Both the position numbers and the translations under genes were made by a program. Below are positions 24,647 through 31,550 of a DNA stretch of 33,895 nt, one piece after another (position 1 is the first letter of the stretch; each line of letters starts with the position of its first letter). The stretch is from Sutterella sp. (GTDB lineage Bacteria > Pseudomonadota > Gammaproteobacteria > Burkholderiales > Burkholderiaceae_F). Under the pieces are notes generated by a model that was not told the DNA's origin, did no database searches, and saw only the letters and a list, made by a program, of their open reading frames with translations. The stretch is from contig DYCH01000077.1 in NCBI GenBank assembly GCA_019418235.1, positions 1 through 33,895 on the forward strand, given 5' to 3'.

Positions 24647-24677
24647 ATTGTGCGCCATACCCCCCCCATGTCGTCAA
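24647..24677 (-). promoter_or_regulatory. Candidate phase-variable promoter of porin 4 with G8 tract
   Basis: On the minus strand: TTGACG (-35-like, 24672-24677), ACAT, eight Gs (24660-24667), TATGGCG, CACAAT (-10-like, 24647-24652). The spacer is 19 bases with G8. Slipped-strand changes in the tract would shift the spacing; two fewer Gs would give the ideal 17. Confidence 0.5.
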
Positions 24678-24704
24678 GATTTCATTTATCACACTGCTGA
24701 AATG

Positions 24705-24722
24705 TGTTGTCTTTTTGCAACA
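24705..24722 (-). promoter_or_regulatory. Inverted repeat upstream of the porin 4 promoter
   Basis: TGTTG-TCTTTTTG-CAACA on the plus strand, about 28 bases upstream of the -35-like hexamer. The same 18 bases occur at the same place upstream of porin 5, so it is a candidate regulator site. Confidence 0.4.
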
Positions 24723-24875
24723 TCTTTCTTATTCAGTTATTTAGGATTTTTTGCAAAAACTGCGTTCTCAATCTCACCTTTCTCTAAGAAGTCAATGTCG
24801 TATCTTGTTGATATTTATAAGCATTTAAAATCTCTACTAAAATTAAGGCATCTTAATAAAATCAGTTTTTACGCA

Positions 24876-24906
24876 TAAAAAAAGAGTTGCCTAAAAGAGA
24901 CAACTC
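24876..24906 (-). terminator. Terminator of the second helix-turn-helix gene
   Basis: On the minus strand GAGTTG...CAACTC around an 11-base loop, followed by seven Ts. It lies 60 bases after the stop of the gene at 24969. Confidence 0.8.
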
Positions 24907-24968
24907 CTCAACACACAATTTGAACATTTAACGGCGAATTTTTCAACCCACTCACCAAAGTTCAAACT

Positions 24969-25316
24969 TCATTGTTCAGTTTTGTTTTGCTCATCAATCC
25001 AACGTTTCAACGTTCGTTTTGACACTTCATAGCGTCTTGAAAGTTCAGTTATTGACGGTTTGTTTTCAAAATAATCGCTCAAAACCTTATGGCGAAACGC
25101 TTGGCTATAGAACGTTTTCTTGTTCTTTGATTCGATAGTGCTTGGTTTATAAAGACCGAGCTTATATTGTGCATACCATTCGCGCACGGTGTAGATCGAT
25201 AAATCCAACACGGCGGCACAAGTCTTATAGCCATGCCCCAGTTCAAAGACGTTGTAGGCAATCTTTTTAAGGTATTCGGGTTGAGCCTGACCCGGACGAC
25301 GATCGGTAGCTGACAT
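24969..25316 (-). CDS. Double helix-turn-helix protein, transposase-DNA-binding-like, copy 2
   Basis: 115 residues from the ATG at 25316. The first about 55 residues (SATDRRPG to YAQYKLG) are nearly identical to the copy at 23029, while the second half (about 70-110, FRHKVLSDYF...ITELSRRYEVSKRTLKRWI) keeps the HTH pattern but has diverged at many positions. It has two HTH units and no catalytic domain. It follows the porin 5 terminator by about 30 bases, with no obvious promoter of its own, so it may depend on read-through from the porin transcript. It could be a regulator of porin genes or an IS remnant. Confidence 0.65.
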   Translation of the reverse strand: MSATDRRPGQAQPEYLKKIAYNVFELGHGYKTCAAVLDLSIYTVREWYAQYKLGLYKPSTIESKNKKTFYSQAFRHKVLSDYFENKPSITELSRRYEVSKRTLKRWIDEQNKTEQ

Positions 25317-25346
25317 GAAAAGGTATTCCACGATGGGATTTAGAGT

Positions 25347-25381
25347 AAAGCCCCGAGAAGTGATCAGTTTCTCAGGGCTTT
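25347..25381 (-). terminator. Terminator of porin 5
   Basis: AAAGCCCTGAGAA / TTCTCGGGGCTTT on the minus strand with one wobble pair, 8-9-base loop, then a T-containing tail. It lies 50 bases after the porin 5 stop. Almost identical to the terminator of porin 4. Confidence 0.75.
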
Positions 25382-25431
25382 TCGACTAACTAAATTTGGC
25401 AGAAGGTAGTAATAAACTGCCGAAATTCAGA

Positions 25432-26544
25432 TTAGAAGTGGTGCGTGATACCAGAGATAACTTCGGTCGTCTTAACCTTGTCAGCACCGTATTCTTCTTC
25501 TTGGTCATAGCCAACACCGGCGTAGACATACGTGCGCTTGCTCAACGGGTACTTGTACATTGCACCAACGTTCAAGATTTTAACTTCGTCATCGGTACCA
25601 GCAGCTGCGAGGTCGTTCGTGCCTACAGCGTAGCCAACACCAGCTTCCAACGTACCAGAAGCAACCGGAGCAGCAACCGTCAAGCTAACACCATATTGGC
25701 TGTAATCCATGTCAGCAGCAGTCTTACCTTCGTCATAGTAGTTACCAGCCAAGAAGACCTTAGCGACACCAAAGTCATAGTTGACACCGGCCGTAACGTT
25801 CATAGCGTCGTCTTCAGCCTTCGGGCTTTGATCGTGACCCTTATCAATTTGGCTCACAACCAAACCAGCACCCATGGCACCCCATTGACCCTTAACAGCT
25901 AAACCATAGTAGCGATCAACGTCGGAAGAGCCTTCACCCTTGCCCCATTCTTCAGCAGCAACAGGCGTACCATCAGCCTTGACGTATGCATCCTTACCGT
26001 CATTACCCAAAGAAGCCATGGCACTGAACGTCATGCCAGCAATAGCAGGAGACGTGTAAGCAATGGAGTTATCCAAACGGCTGAACGTCTTCAAAACACG
26101 ACCTTGGTCGATGATGATGTCACCATAACCCGTGCCACCAGCCGTCAACTTATCAGCAACAGCTAAAGAACCAGCGCCAGAATCTAATGCACCGAAGCGA
26201 CCCATGTGCAACGTACCGTAGTTCGTAGCAACATAAAGACGAGCTTCACGACCGAAAGCCTTGTCGGTGTAAGAGCCATCGCTACCGTCATCAGAATTAA
26301 AGCCGTGTTCCAATTGGAAACCAACCGTCAAACCTTCAGAGATTTGTTCAGAACCCTTCAAACCGAAACGGTTACCCGTAGCGTCGCCAGAATTCAACTT
26401 GAACGAATCGGTATCGGTAGAGCCTTCATCAACGTGCGTATAGTTAAGACCGAGGTTAACGCGACCGTACAACGTCACGTCAGCAGCCAAAGCAGAACCA
26501 GCAAATGCGCCCAAAACGGCGACAGCAGCTAAAGTCTTTTTCAT
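25432..26544 (-). CDS. Gram-negative porin, copy 5 (subfamily B)
   Basis: 370 residues: signal peptide MKKTLAAVAVLGAFAGSALA identical to copy 4, mature start ADVTLYGRVNLGLNYTH, C-terminal VISGITHHF ending in Phe. The strands GLKGSEQISEGLTVGFQLEH and EARLYVATNYGTLHMGRFG are shared with copy 4; the differences cluster in likely surface loops (for example VKADGTPVAAEEWGKGEG and DKGHDQSPKAEDD). AAGGAAA lies before the ATG. As in copy 4, the open frame reaches back 32 codons to an ATG followed by a poly-G tract, here G9. First gene of the array in transcription direction. Confidence 0.92.
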   Translation of the reverse strand: MKKTLAAVAVLGAFAGSALAADVTLYGRVNLGLNYTHVDEGSTDTDSFKLNSGDATGNRFGLKGSEQISEGLTVGFQLEHGFNSDDGSDGSYTDKAFGREARLYVATNYGTLHMGRFGALDSGAGSLAVADKLTAGGTGYGDIIIDQGRVLKTFSRLDNSIAYTSPAIAGMTFSAMASLGNDGKDAYVKADGTPVAAEEWGKGEGSSDVDRYYGLAVKGQWGAMGAGLVVSQIDKGHDQSPKAEDDAMNVTAGVNYDFGVAKVFLAGNYYDEGKTAADMDYSQYGVSLTVAAPVASGTLEAGVGYAVGTNDLAAAGTDDEVKILNVGAMYKYPLSKRTYVYAGVGYDQEEEYGADKVKTTEVISGITHHF

Positions 26545-26616
26545 GATAATTTCCTTCTTATACAAAAGAGTTGAATAACCGAAGATCTCAATAATTCCTT
26601 CAGTGATTCTGTATGC

Positions 26617-26648
26617 ATTGTGCGCCATACCCCCCCCCATGCAGTCAA
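26617..26648 (-). promoter_or_regulatory. Candidate phase-variable promoter of porin 5 with G9 tract
   Basis: On the minus strand: TTGACT (-35-like, 26643-26648), GCAT, nine Gs (26630-26638), TATGGCG, CACAAT (-10-like, 26617-26622). The spacer is 20 bases with G9, one more than at porin 4, and the flanks on both sides are conserved between the two copies. Confidence 0.5.
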
Positions 26649-26675
26649 GATTTCTTTCAAACTACTTTTTAGATA

Positions 26676-26693
26676 TGTTGTCTTTTTGCAACA
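26676..26693 (-). promoter_or_regulatory. Inverted repeat upstream of the porin 5 promoter
   Basis: TGTTG-TCTTTTTG-CAACA, the same 18 bases and position relative to the -35-like hexamer as at porin 4. Confidence 0.4.
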
Positions 26694-26812
26694 CTTCTAT
26701 CACTTGTGTTACGACTAAAATCTGCTCTCAGTCTTTTAAAACAAACTCTTAAATCAGAAAGACATCAATTAACCCATTGATATTTCATAAATTTTTAATT
26801 CAAAAACAAAAA

Positions 26813-26834
26813 GAGGTGCACACTACGGCACCTC
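26813..26834 (-). terminator. Terminator-like hairpin between bioB and porin 5
   Basis: GAGGTGC / GCACCTC, 7 bp, 8-base loop; on the minus strand followed by TTTTTGTTTTTG. It is a second terminator about 200 bases beyond bioB; it may insulate porin 5 or end a short non-coding transcript. Confidence 0.7.
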
Positions 26835-26886
26835 CACACAAGTTCATTACAAAAAATGTCCTATCTAGACCAACAGAACCTCATCA

Positions 26887-26959
26887 ACTTAACATTTAAC
26901 TTAGCATCTGATCAGTTAAGTGATCACTTACATAACACCTGTTAAGTTCGCCGTTAAGT
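26887..26959. repeat. Cluster of GTTAAGT heptamers in both orientations
   Basis: ACTTAAC (26887), AACTTAG (26898), GTTAAGT (26915), ACTTAC (26926), GTTAAGT (26941) and GTTAAGT (26953). The third and fourth form the 14-bp palindrome TAAGTGATCACTTA (26917-26930), preceded by CTGATCAG. Spacings are not uniform. A multi-site operator is possible; no known regulator is recognised. Confidence 0.45.
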
Positions 26960-26970
26960 TCACACCTCAA

Positions 26971-27008
26971 AAACGAAAAAGACGGCCCACTTTTTCAAGC
27001 AGACCGCC
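26971..27008 (-). terminator. Terminator of bioB
   Basis: On the minus strand GGCGGTC pairs with GGCCGTC using two G-U wobbles, followed by TTTTTCGTTTTTG. It lies 23 bases after the bioB stop. Confidence 0.6.
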
Positions 27009-27030
27009 CTTCTCCCAAACACTCAAACCA

Positions 27031-28002
27031 TTAGCCGTTGCAGCGTTTCGGCACAAATCCCAACTCATCCAACATCGCTTTATCCGTTGCGATCGTAATC
27101 CCTGCGGTCGTCAACATATCGCCTGAAATCGCCGCATTGGCGCCCGACATAAAGCAGCTTTTCCCCTTATCAGCCAAAAGCCCACGACCACCCGCTAGAC
27201 GAATGGATGCTCCCGGCAAAATAAAGCGATAAACCGCCACAATGCGACGAAGTTCATCCTGCGTTAAGCGCACATTCCCCTCAAAAGGCGTGCCTTCAAT
27301 GGCATTTAACATATTCACGGGGATGCTCTTAATACCAAGCTTTCTGAGGCTAATGGCCATGTCAATGCGGTCTTCTATTGTTTCGCCTAACCCCATGATG
27401 CCACCACTACAAACGGGCAATCCTGCGCGTTGAGCGGCAAGGATGGCATCGACCTTGTCAGAGAAAGTGTGCGTCGTGCAGACGTTCGGAAAATTGCGCT
27501 CCGAGGTCTCTAAATTGTTGTGAACTCGCTCCACACCCGCTTCTTTTAACCAAACGAACTGTTCTTCTTTCAATAGCCCCAACGAAACACAAACCGAGAT
27601 GTCACACGCAGCTTTAATGGCTTTAACCGCTTCGCAGATTTTTAAAACTTCACGATTAGTGAGGCGTTTCCCAGACGTCACAATCGAAAAACGCAACACC
27701 CCTTGAGCGGCATCACGAACGGCTTGTTTGACGATTTCCTCGGTGCTTAATAACGGATAAACAGCACTTGCCGTGTGGCTATGAATGGACTGAGAGCAAA
27801 ACCGACAATTTTCCGAGCAACGCCCGCTTTTTGCGTTAATAATCGTGCAAAGATCAAAGCCGTTTTCACAAAACTTTTCTCGGATCATATTGGCCCAGTG
27901 ACACAGCTCTTCCAAAGGCGCATCATAAAGTGCTAACGCCTCTTCACGAGCGATTTCACCGCCCTCTAACACCTTCTTTGCCAACGCTTCGACCGTCGTC
28001 AT
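27031..28002 (-). CDS. bioB: Biotin synthase
   Basis: 323 residues, radical SAM enzyme that inserts sulfur into dethiobiotin. The SAM cluster motif is SGRCSENCRFC with Cys62, 66 and 69; further family marks are RFSIVTSGKRL, HNNLETSERNFP, CSGGIMGLGET and AGGRG near the C-terminus (Arg ligand of the second cluster region). Other bio genes are not present in this window, so biotin synthesis is either dispersed or only the last step is kept. It is flanked by terminators on both sides, so it is transcribed alone. Confidence 0.95.
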   Translation of the reverse strand: MTTVEALAKKVLEGGEIAREEALALYDAPLEELCHWANMIREKFCENGFDLCTIINAKSGRCSENCRFCSQSIHSHTASAVYPLLSTEEIVKQAVRDAAQGVLRFSIVTSGKRLTNREVLKICEAVKAIKAACDISVCVSLGLLKEEQFVWLKEAGVERVHNNLETSERNFPNVCTTHTFSDKVDAILAAQRAGLPVCSGGIMGLGETIEDRIDMAISLRKLGIKSIPVNMLNAIEGTPFEGNVRLTQDELRRIVAVYRFILPGASIRLAGGRGLLADKGKSCFMSGANAAISGDMLTTAGITIATDKAMLDELGFVPKRCNG

Positions 28003-28024
28003 TGTCTGTCCTTTCTAATCATTT

Positions 28025-28061
28025 AAAAAGCCCTTCAATCATAATGACTGAAAGGCTTTTT
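28025..28061 (-). terminator. Terminator of secDF
   Basis: AAAAAGCCCTTCA / TGAAAGGCTTTTT with one mismatch; on the minus strand it ends in a T5 run. It lies 28 bases after the secF stop and upstream of bioB. Confidence 0.85.
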
Positions 28062-28088
28062 GTGTGTTAAAAAATCAACTCAAAATGA

Positions 28089-29024
28089 TTAAGGAACCAT
28101 TTCTTGCGGATTTTCCTTCTTCAAGGGTTTGACCAAGTCTTCACGCTTCACACCCAAGTAAAGGGCGATGGCGGCAGCAACGAACACAGAAGAGTAAATA
28201 CCGAAGCAAATACCGATCGTCAAAGCCAAAGAGAAGTAGTGAAGTGCAGGGCCACCAAAGAAGAACATGGCCAACGTCATCGCAAGCGTTGACGAGTGGG
28301 TAATCACCGTACGAGAAATCGTAGCGGTAATGGCCGAGTCGATGATCTCTTGAGAGTCCACACGACGCATCTTCTTGAAGTGTTCACGACAGCGGTCGAA
28401 AATAATCACGGATTCGTTCACTGAGTAGCCCAAAACAGCCAAAACAGCCGCGAGCACCGGTAGCGAGAATTCCCATTGCATAATGGAGAAAATCCCCAAG
28501 ACCAAAATCACGTCGTGCAAGTTAGCAATAATAGCGGCCACAGAGAACTTCCATTCGAAACGGAAGGCCAAGTAAACCACAATACCGATGACCACCAAAA
28601 TCAAAGCGGTCAAACCGTCGGTTGCCAATTCTTCACCCACTTGCGGGCCCACGAATTCCACGCGGGTCATCGTGGCGCCGGGTTCAGATTGATGCAAAAC
28701 CCCCATCACCTTGGAGGCTTGTTCACCAGACGTTTCATCAGCACCAATGGGCAAACGAATCATCACGTCGCGTGCCGTACCAAAATTTTGCACAGCCGCT
28801 TCGATGCCAAGTTTATCTTTTAACTCCTCGCGGATTTGTTCCGTGGGAGCAGCTTGCGGGTAGGAGACTTCCATCACCGTACCGCCCGTGAACTCGATCG
28901 AGAAGGCCAAACCTTTCGTAAACAAGAAGAACACGGCGATCAAAAACGAGACAAAAGAAATCGCGTTAAAGATCTTTGAGTAGCGCATGAAAGGAATCGT
29001 GCGCCGAATTCTAAATAACTCCAT
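28089..29024 (-). CDS. secF: Protein translocase subunit SecF
   Basis: 311 residues from the ATG at 29024; a GTG one codon earlier is less well placed for the AAAGGAG that overlaps the secD stop. SecF, with SecD and YajC, forms the accessory complex that uses the proton gradient to help proteins leave the SecYEG channel. A first membrane segment (about 19-38) is followed by the periplasmic domain with FSIEFTGGT (41-49) and a C-terminal block of five membrane segments, including VNESVIIFDRCREHF. It is followed by a terminator. Confidence 0.96.
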   Translation of the reverse strand: MELFRIRRTIPFMRYSKIFNAISFVSFLIAVFFLFTKGLAFSIEFTGGTVMEVSYPQAAPTEQIREELKDKLGIEAAVQNFGTARDVMIRLPIGADETSGEQASKVMGVLHQSEPGATMTRVEFVGPQVGEELATDGLTALILVVIGIVVYLAFRFEWKFSVAAIIANLHDVILVLGIFSIMQWEFSLPVLAAVLAVLGYSVNESVIIFDRCREHFKKMRRVDSQEIIDSAITATISRTVITHSSTLAMTLAMFFFGGPALHYFSLALTIGICFGIYSSVFVAAAIALYLGVKREDLVKPLKKENPQEMVP

Positions 29025-29035
29025 CACAGACTCCT

Positions 29036-30916
29036 TTAGTTGTTATCAGTGGGCTTCCAAATTTGACCCACATGAATACGCTTGAGCTTCTTCTGACGAC
29101 CGTAGATCAAGTTCACCAAACCTCGGCTGACCATAATGGCGGTAAACATACTCGTCATAATGCCCAAACAGTGCACCACGGCAAAACCACGAACAGCGCC
29201 GGAGCCGAAAATCAACAAGGCAATACCGGCAATCAAACTCGTAATGTTGGAGTCCAAAATCGTGGCAAATGCGCGATCAAAACCTTCGCTGATGGCTTGT
29301 TGAGGCGAACGTCCTTCGCGTAATTCTTCACGAATACGTTCGTTAATCAACACGTTGGCGTCAACGGCCATACCAAGAGTCAATGCAATAGCTGCAATAC
29401 CCGGCAAGGTTAACGTGGCTTGAAGCATAGAAAGTAATGCAATCAAAAGCATCACGTTACATGTCAAGGCAAAGACCGAAATCGCACCAAAGACTTGGTA
29501 GTAGATGATCATGAAGATAGCCACGACGGCAAAACCGTAAAGCGTGGAGCGGAAACCTGCTTCAATGTTCGCAGCCCCCAAGCTCGGGCCCACCAAACGT
29601 TCTTCAATGATTTCCATGGGAGCGGCCAAAGAACCGGCACGCAAAAGCAATGCCGTATCGGTGGCTTCCGTCGTTGTCATGCGACCAGAAATTTGCACGC
29701 GACCGCCGCCAATTTCTTGACGAATGACAGGCGCCGTCACGACTTCACCCTTACCCTTTTCAAAAAGGATAATGGCCATGCGCTTACCCACGTTTTCACG
29801 CGTGACGTCTTGGAAAATACGAGCGCCACGAGAGTCTAACGTCAAGTTAACAGTCGGCTCTTGCGTTTGTTGATCAAAACCGGCTTGAGCGTCATTTAAG
29901 TTGTCACCCGTCAATACCACTTGGCGTTTCACCAAAATGGGATTGCCTTCACGGTCAAGGTAGCGTTCATCACCAAAGGGCACCGTACCGGCACTCAATT
30001 GTGCGTAAGCTTCGGGAGAGTCATCGACCATGCGGATTTCAAGCGTTGCCGTACGACCCAAAATGTCTTTGGCCTTAGCCGTATCTTGCACACCCGGCAA
30101 TTGCACCACAATACGCGTTGCGCCTTGTTGAGCAATCACGGGTTCAGCCACGCCCAATTCGTTAATACGGTTATGAAGCGTAGAGATGTTTTGCTTTAAG
30201 GCGTAATCCATCACGTTTTGCAAAGAAGAAGCCGTCATCGTGGCAATCAAATGATACTTGCCGTCAACATCGCGTTCTTCAATCGTCAAATCGTTATGGG
30301 TATTGCGCAAAAGGTCACGAGCCTTACCGCGTTCTTCTTCAGAGCGGAACGTCACATCCAATGCGTTACCTGCACGCGTAATGCCGGCATGACGGATGCG
30401 CTCGTCACGGAATTGAGAACGAAGGTCAGAGGCTAAAGCGTCAACACGCTTTTGAACCGCCGCTTCCATGTCCACTTCGAGCATGAAGTGCACGCCGCCA
30501 CGCAAGTCCAAACCCAAATACATGGGTAAAGCATGCAAGCTCAAAAGCCATTGCGGGGTATTAGGCACCAAATTCAATGCCACAACGTAAGACGGATCGG
30601 TCGGATCAGGGTTTAAGACACGCTCGATCACTTCCTTGGCCTGAAGTTGTTGTTCAGCTTGCGTCGGATCGAAACGAACACGAATCGTGTTTTGTTGGGC
30701 CCCTTGTTCAAAGAACAGACCGTTAGGTTTCAATTTTGCCTCTGTTAAGGCTGCTTGCACACGCGCGTAGAGCGCTTCGTCAACCTTGACCGTCGCTTTT
30801 TGGCTTGAGACTTGAACAGCAGGCGACTCCCCGTAGAAGTTCGGTGCCGTATAGATCATGCCGATAATCAAAGCGAGGGCAATGATGATGTACTTCCATA
30901 ATGGATAGCGATTCAC
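29036..30916 (-). CDS. secD: Protein translocase subunit SecD
   Basis: 626 residues from a GTG start with GAGG seven bases upstream. The first membrane segment lies at about 8-27; the periplasmic P1 region carries LGLDLRGGVHF (134-144), the SecD D1 motif; the C-terminal part has five membrane segments with GMAVDANVLINERIREELR, the RND-like motif holding residues for proton movement. It overlaps the secF ribosome site, so the two are translated together. A strong hairpin with a T-tract lies just before its ribosome site. Confidence 0.96.
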   Translation of the reverse strand: MNRYPLWKYIIIALALIIGMIYTAPNFYGESPAVQVSSQKATVKVDEALYARVQAALTEAKLKPNGLFFEQGAQQNTIRVRFDPTQAEQQLQAKEVIERVLNPDPTDPSYVVALNLVPNTPQWLLSLHALPMYLGLDLRGGVHFMLEVDMEAAVQKRVDALASDLRSQFRDERIRHAGITRAGNALDVTFRSEEERGKARDLLRNTHNDLTIEERDVDGKYHLIATMTASSLQNVMDYALKQNISTLHNRINELGVAEPVIAQQGATRIVVQLPGVQDTAKAKDILGRTATLEIRMVDDSPEAYAQLSAGTVPFGDERYLDREGNPILVKRQVVLTGDNLNDAQAGFDQQTQEPTVNLTLDSRGARIFQDVTRENVGKRMAIILFEKGKGEVVTAPVIRQEIGGGRVQISGRMTTTEATDTALLLRAGSLAAPMEIIEERLVGPSLGAANIEAGFRSTLYGFAVVAIFMIIYYQVFGAISVFALTCNVMLLIALLSMLQATLTLPGIAAIALTLGMAVDANVLINERIREELREGRSPQQAISEGFDRAFATILDSNITSLIAGIALLIFGSGAVRGFAVVHCLGIMTSMFTAIMVSRGLVNLIYGRQKKLKRIHVGQIWKPTDNN

Positions 30917-30927
30917 TGTATGACCTC

Positions 30928-30969
30928 GTTAAAAAGGAAAAAGAGAACGTCGTCAGGCGACGCGCTCTC
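30928..30969 (-). terminator. Terminator-like hairpin just upstream of secD
   Basis: On the minus strand GAGA..CGTCG / CGACG..TCTC with a 5-base loop, followed by TTTTTCCTTTTT, ending 12 bases before the GTG. The position inside the secD leader fits an attenuator or the end of the yajC transcript. Confidence 0.55.
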
Positions 30970-31011
30970 CAATAGCGGATTTCACTCTTATTTTTGGCTA
31001 GCCGCTAAATG

Positions 31012-31043
31012 AAACAGAACCGTGGTTGATGACGGTTCTGTTT
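31012..31043 (-). terminator. Terminator of yajC
   Basis: Perfect 12-bp stem AAACAGAACCGT / ACGGTTCTGTTT with an 8-base loop, 10 bases after the yajC stop; moderate T-content follows on the minus strand (TTTCATTT). Together with the hairpin at 30943-30969 it separates yajC from secD. Confidence 0.7.
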
Positions 31044-31053
31044 TCTTCACGTA

Positions 31054-31398
31054 TTAAAACGTCTTAATCGTACCCTTGGGTAAAACGGCTTGGATGGCGT
31101 CGCGACGCATCGTCAAGGTGACTTGTTCGGCCTTAACGTTAGCGATTTGAATAACCATATATTGTTCTTCAATGCTCACCACACGACCAGCGATACCGCC
31201 AATCGTCAACACTTCATCGCCCGTAGCCAACGTATCGACCATCTTGGCGTGTTCCTTTTGACGCTTTTGTTGCGGGCGGATCAAGAAGAACCAGAAAGCC
31301 GCAAAGATCAAAACCATCGGCAAAAGGCTCGTGATAAAGCTCATAGCATCACCACCGGCAGCAGCCGTTTGAGCATAAGCATCAGAAATAAAGAACAT
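31054..31398 (-). CDS. yajC: Preprotein translocase subunit YajC
   Basis: 114 residues from the ATG at 31398, which has GGAG six bases upstream; an ATG four codons earlier is in frame but overlaps that ribosome site. A single membrane segment (about 19-40, ITSLLPMVLIFAAFWFFLI) is followed by RPQQKRQKEH, the YajC signature, and a soluble basic domain with GDEVLTIGGIAGRV. It is part of the SecDF-YajC complex. tgt and queA lie upstream in the order usual for proteobacteria (queA-tgt-yajC-secD-secF). Confidence 0.95.
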   Translation of the reverse strand: MFFISDAYAQTAAAGGDAMSFITSLLPMVLIFAAFWFFLIRPQQKRQKEHAKMVDTLATGDEVLTIGGIAGRVVSIEEQYMVIQIANVKAEQVTLTMRRDAIQAVLPKGTIKTF

Positions 31399-31490
31399 GT
31401 TTTTCTCCATGACAAAAAATCAGTTGTAAAGAATTTATCTTTACGTGAATGTTTTTGAATTATACGGGACTCATCTTGTGCTTTTGCACC

Positions 31491-31524
31491 TTTGGGTCAA
31501 GGGTTTCATTAATCTTGACCCAAA
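31491..31524 (-). terminator. Hairpin between tgt and yajC
   Basis: Perfect 11-bp stem TTTGGGTCAAG / CTTGACCCAAA, 12-base loop, 27 bases after the tgt stop. No U-tract follows on the minus strand, so termination may be incomplete and yajC may be partly co-transcribed with queA-tgt. Confidence 0.55.
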
Positions 31525-31550
31525 AATAGCAACAAAACTTGTCTTAACGG

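Larger units (their letters stand above)
24574..24968 (-). other. Promoter region of porin 4 and 3-prime flank of the second HTH gene
   Basis: No gene. It contains the porin 4 leader, the poly-G promoter (24647-24677), the inverted repeat TGTTG...CAACA (24705-24722), an AT-rich stretch and the terminator of the HTH gene at 24876-24906. The first about 150 bases upstream of porin 4 match those upstream of porin 5 closely, after which similarity falls off. Confidence 0.6.
26545..27030 (-). other. Non-coding region between bioB and porin 5
   Basis: No gene seen. From the bioB side it holds the bioB terminator (26971-27008), a cluster of GTTAAGT motifs (26887-26959), a second terminator-like hairpin with a T-tract (26813-26834), an AT-rich stretch, the inverted repeat TGTTG...CAACA (26676-26693) and the poly-G promoter of porin 5. 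A small RNA starting in the motif cluster and ending at 26813 is possible. Confidence 0.55.

Noticed and set aside
24574..24669. Upstream ATG followed by the G8 tract as the true start of porin 4 (likewise 26545-26640 for porin 5)
   Set aside because: It would place 32 unrelated residues before a perfect signal peptide, the two extensions are in different reading frames over most of their length, and a good ribosome site precedes the internal ATG.
23029..25331. Complete insertion sequences around the HTH genes
   Set aside because: No catalytic transposase frame, no terminal inverted repeats and no target-site duplications were seen; similarity between the two loci is explained by duplication of the porin-HTH block.
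26887..26959. CRISPR array or integron-like repeat
   Set aside because: The motifs are only seven bases long, occur in both orientations and have irregular spacing.
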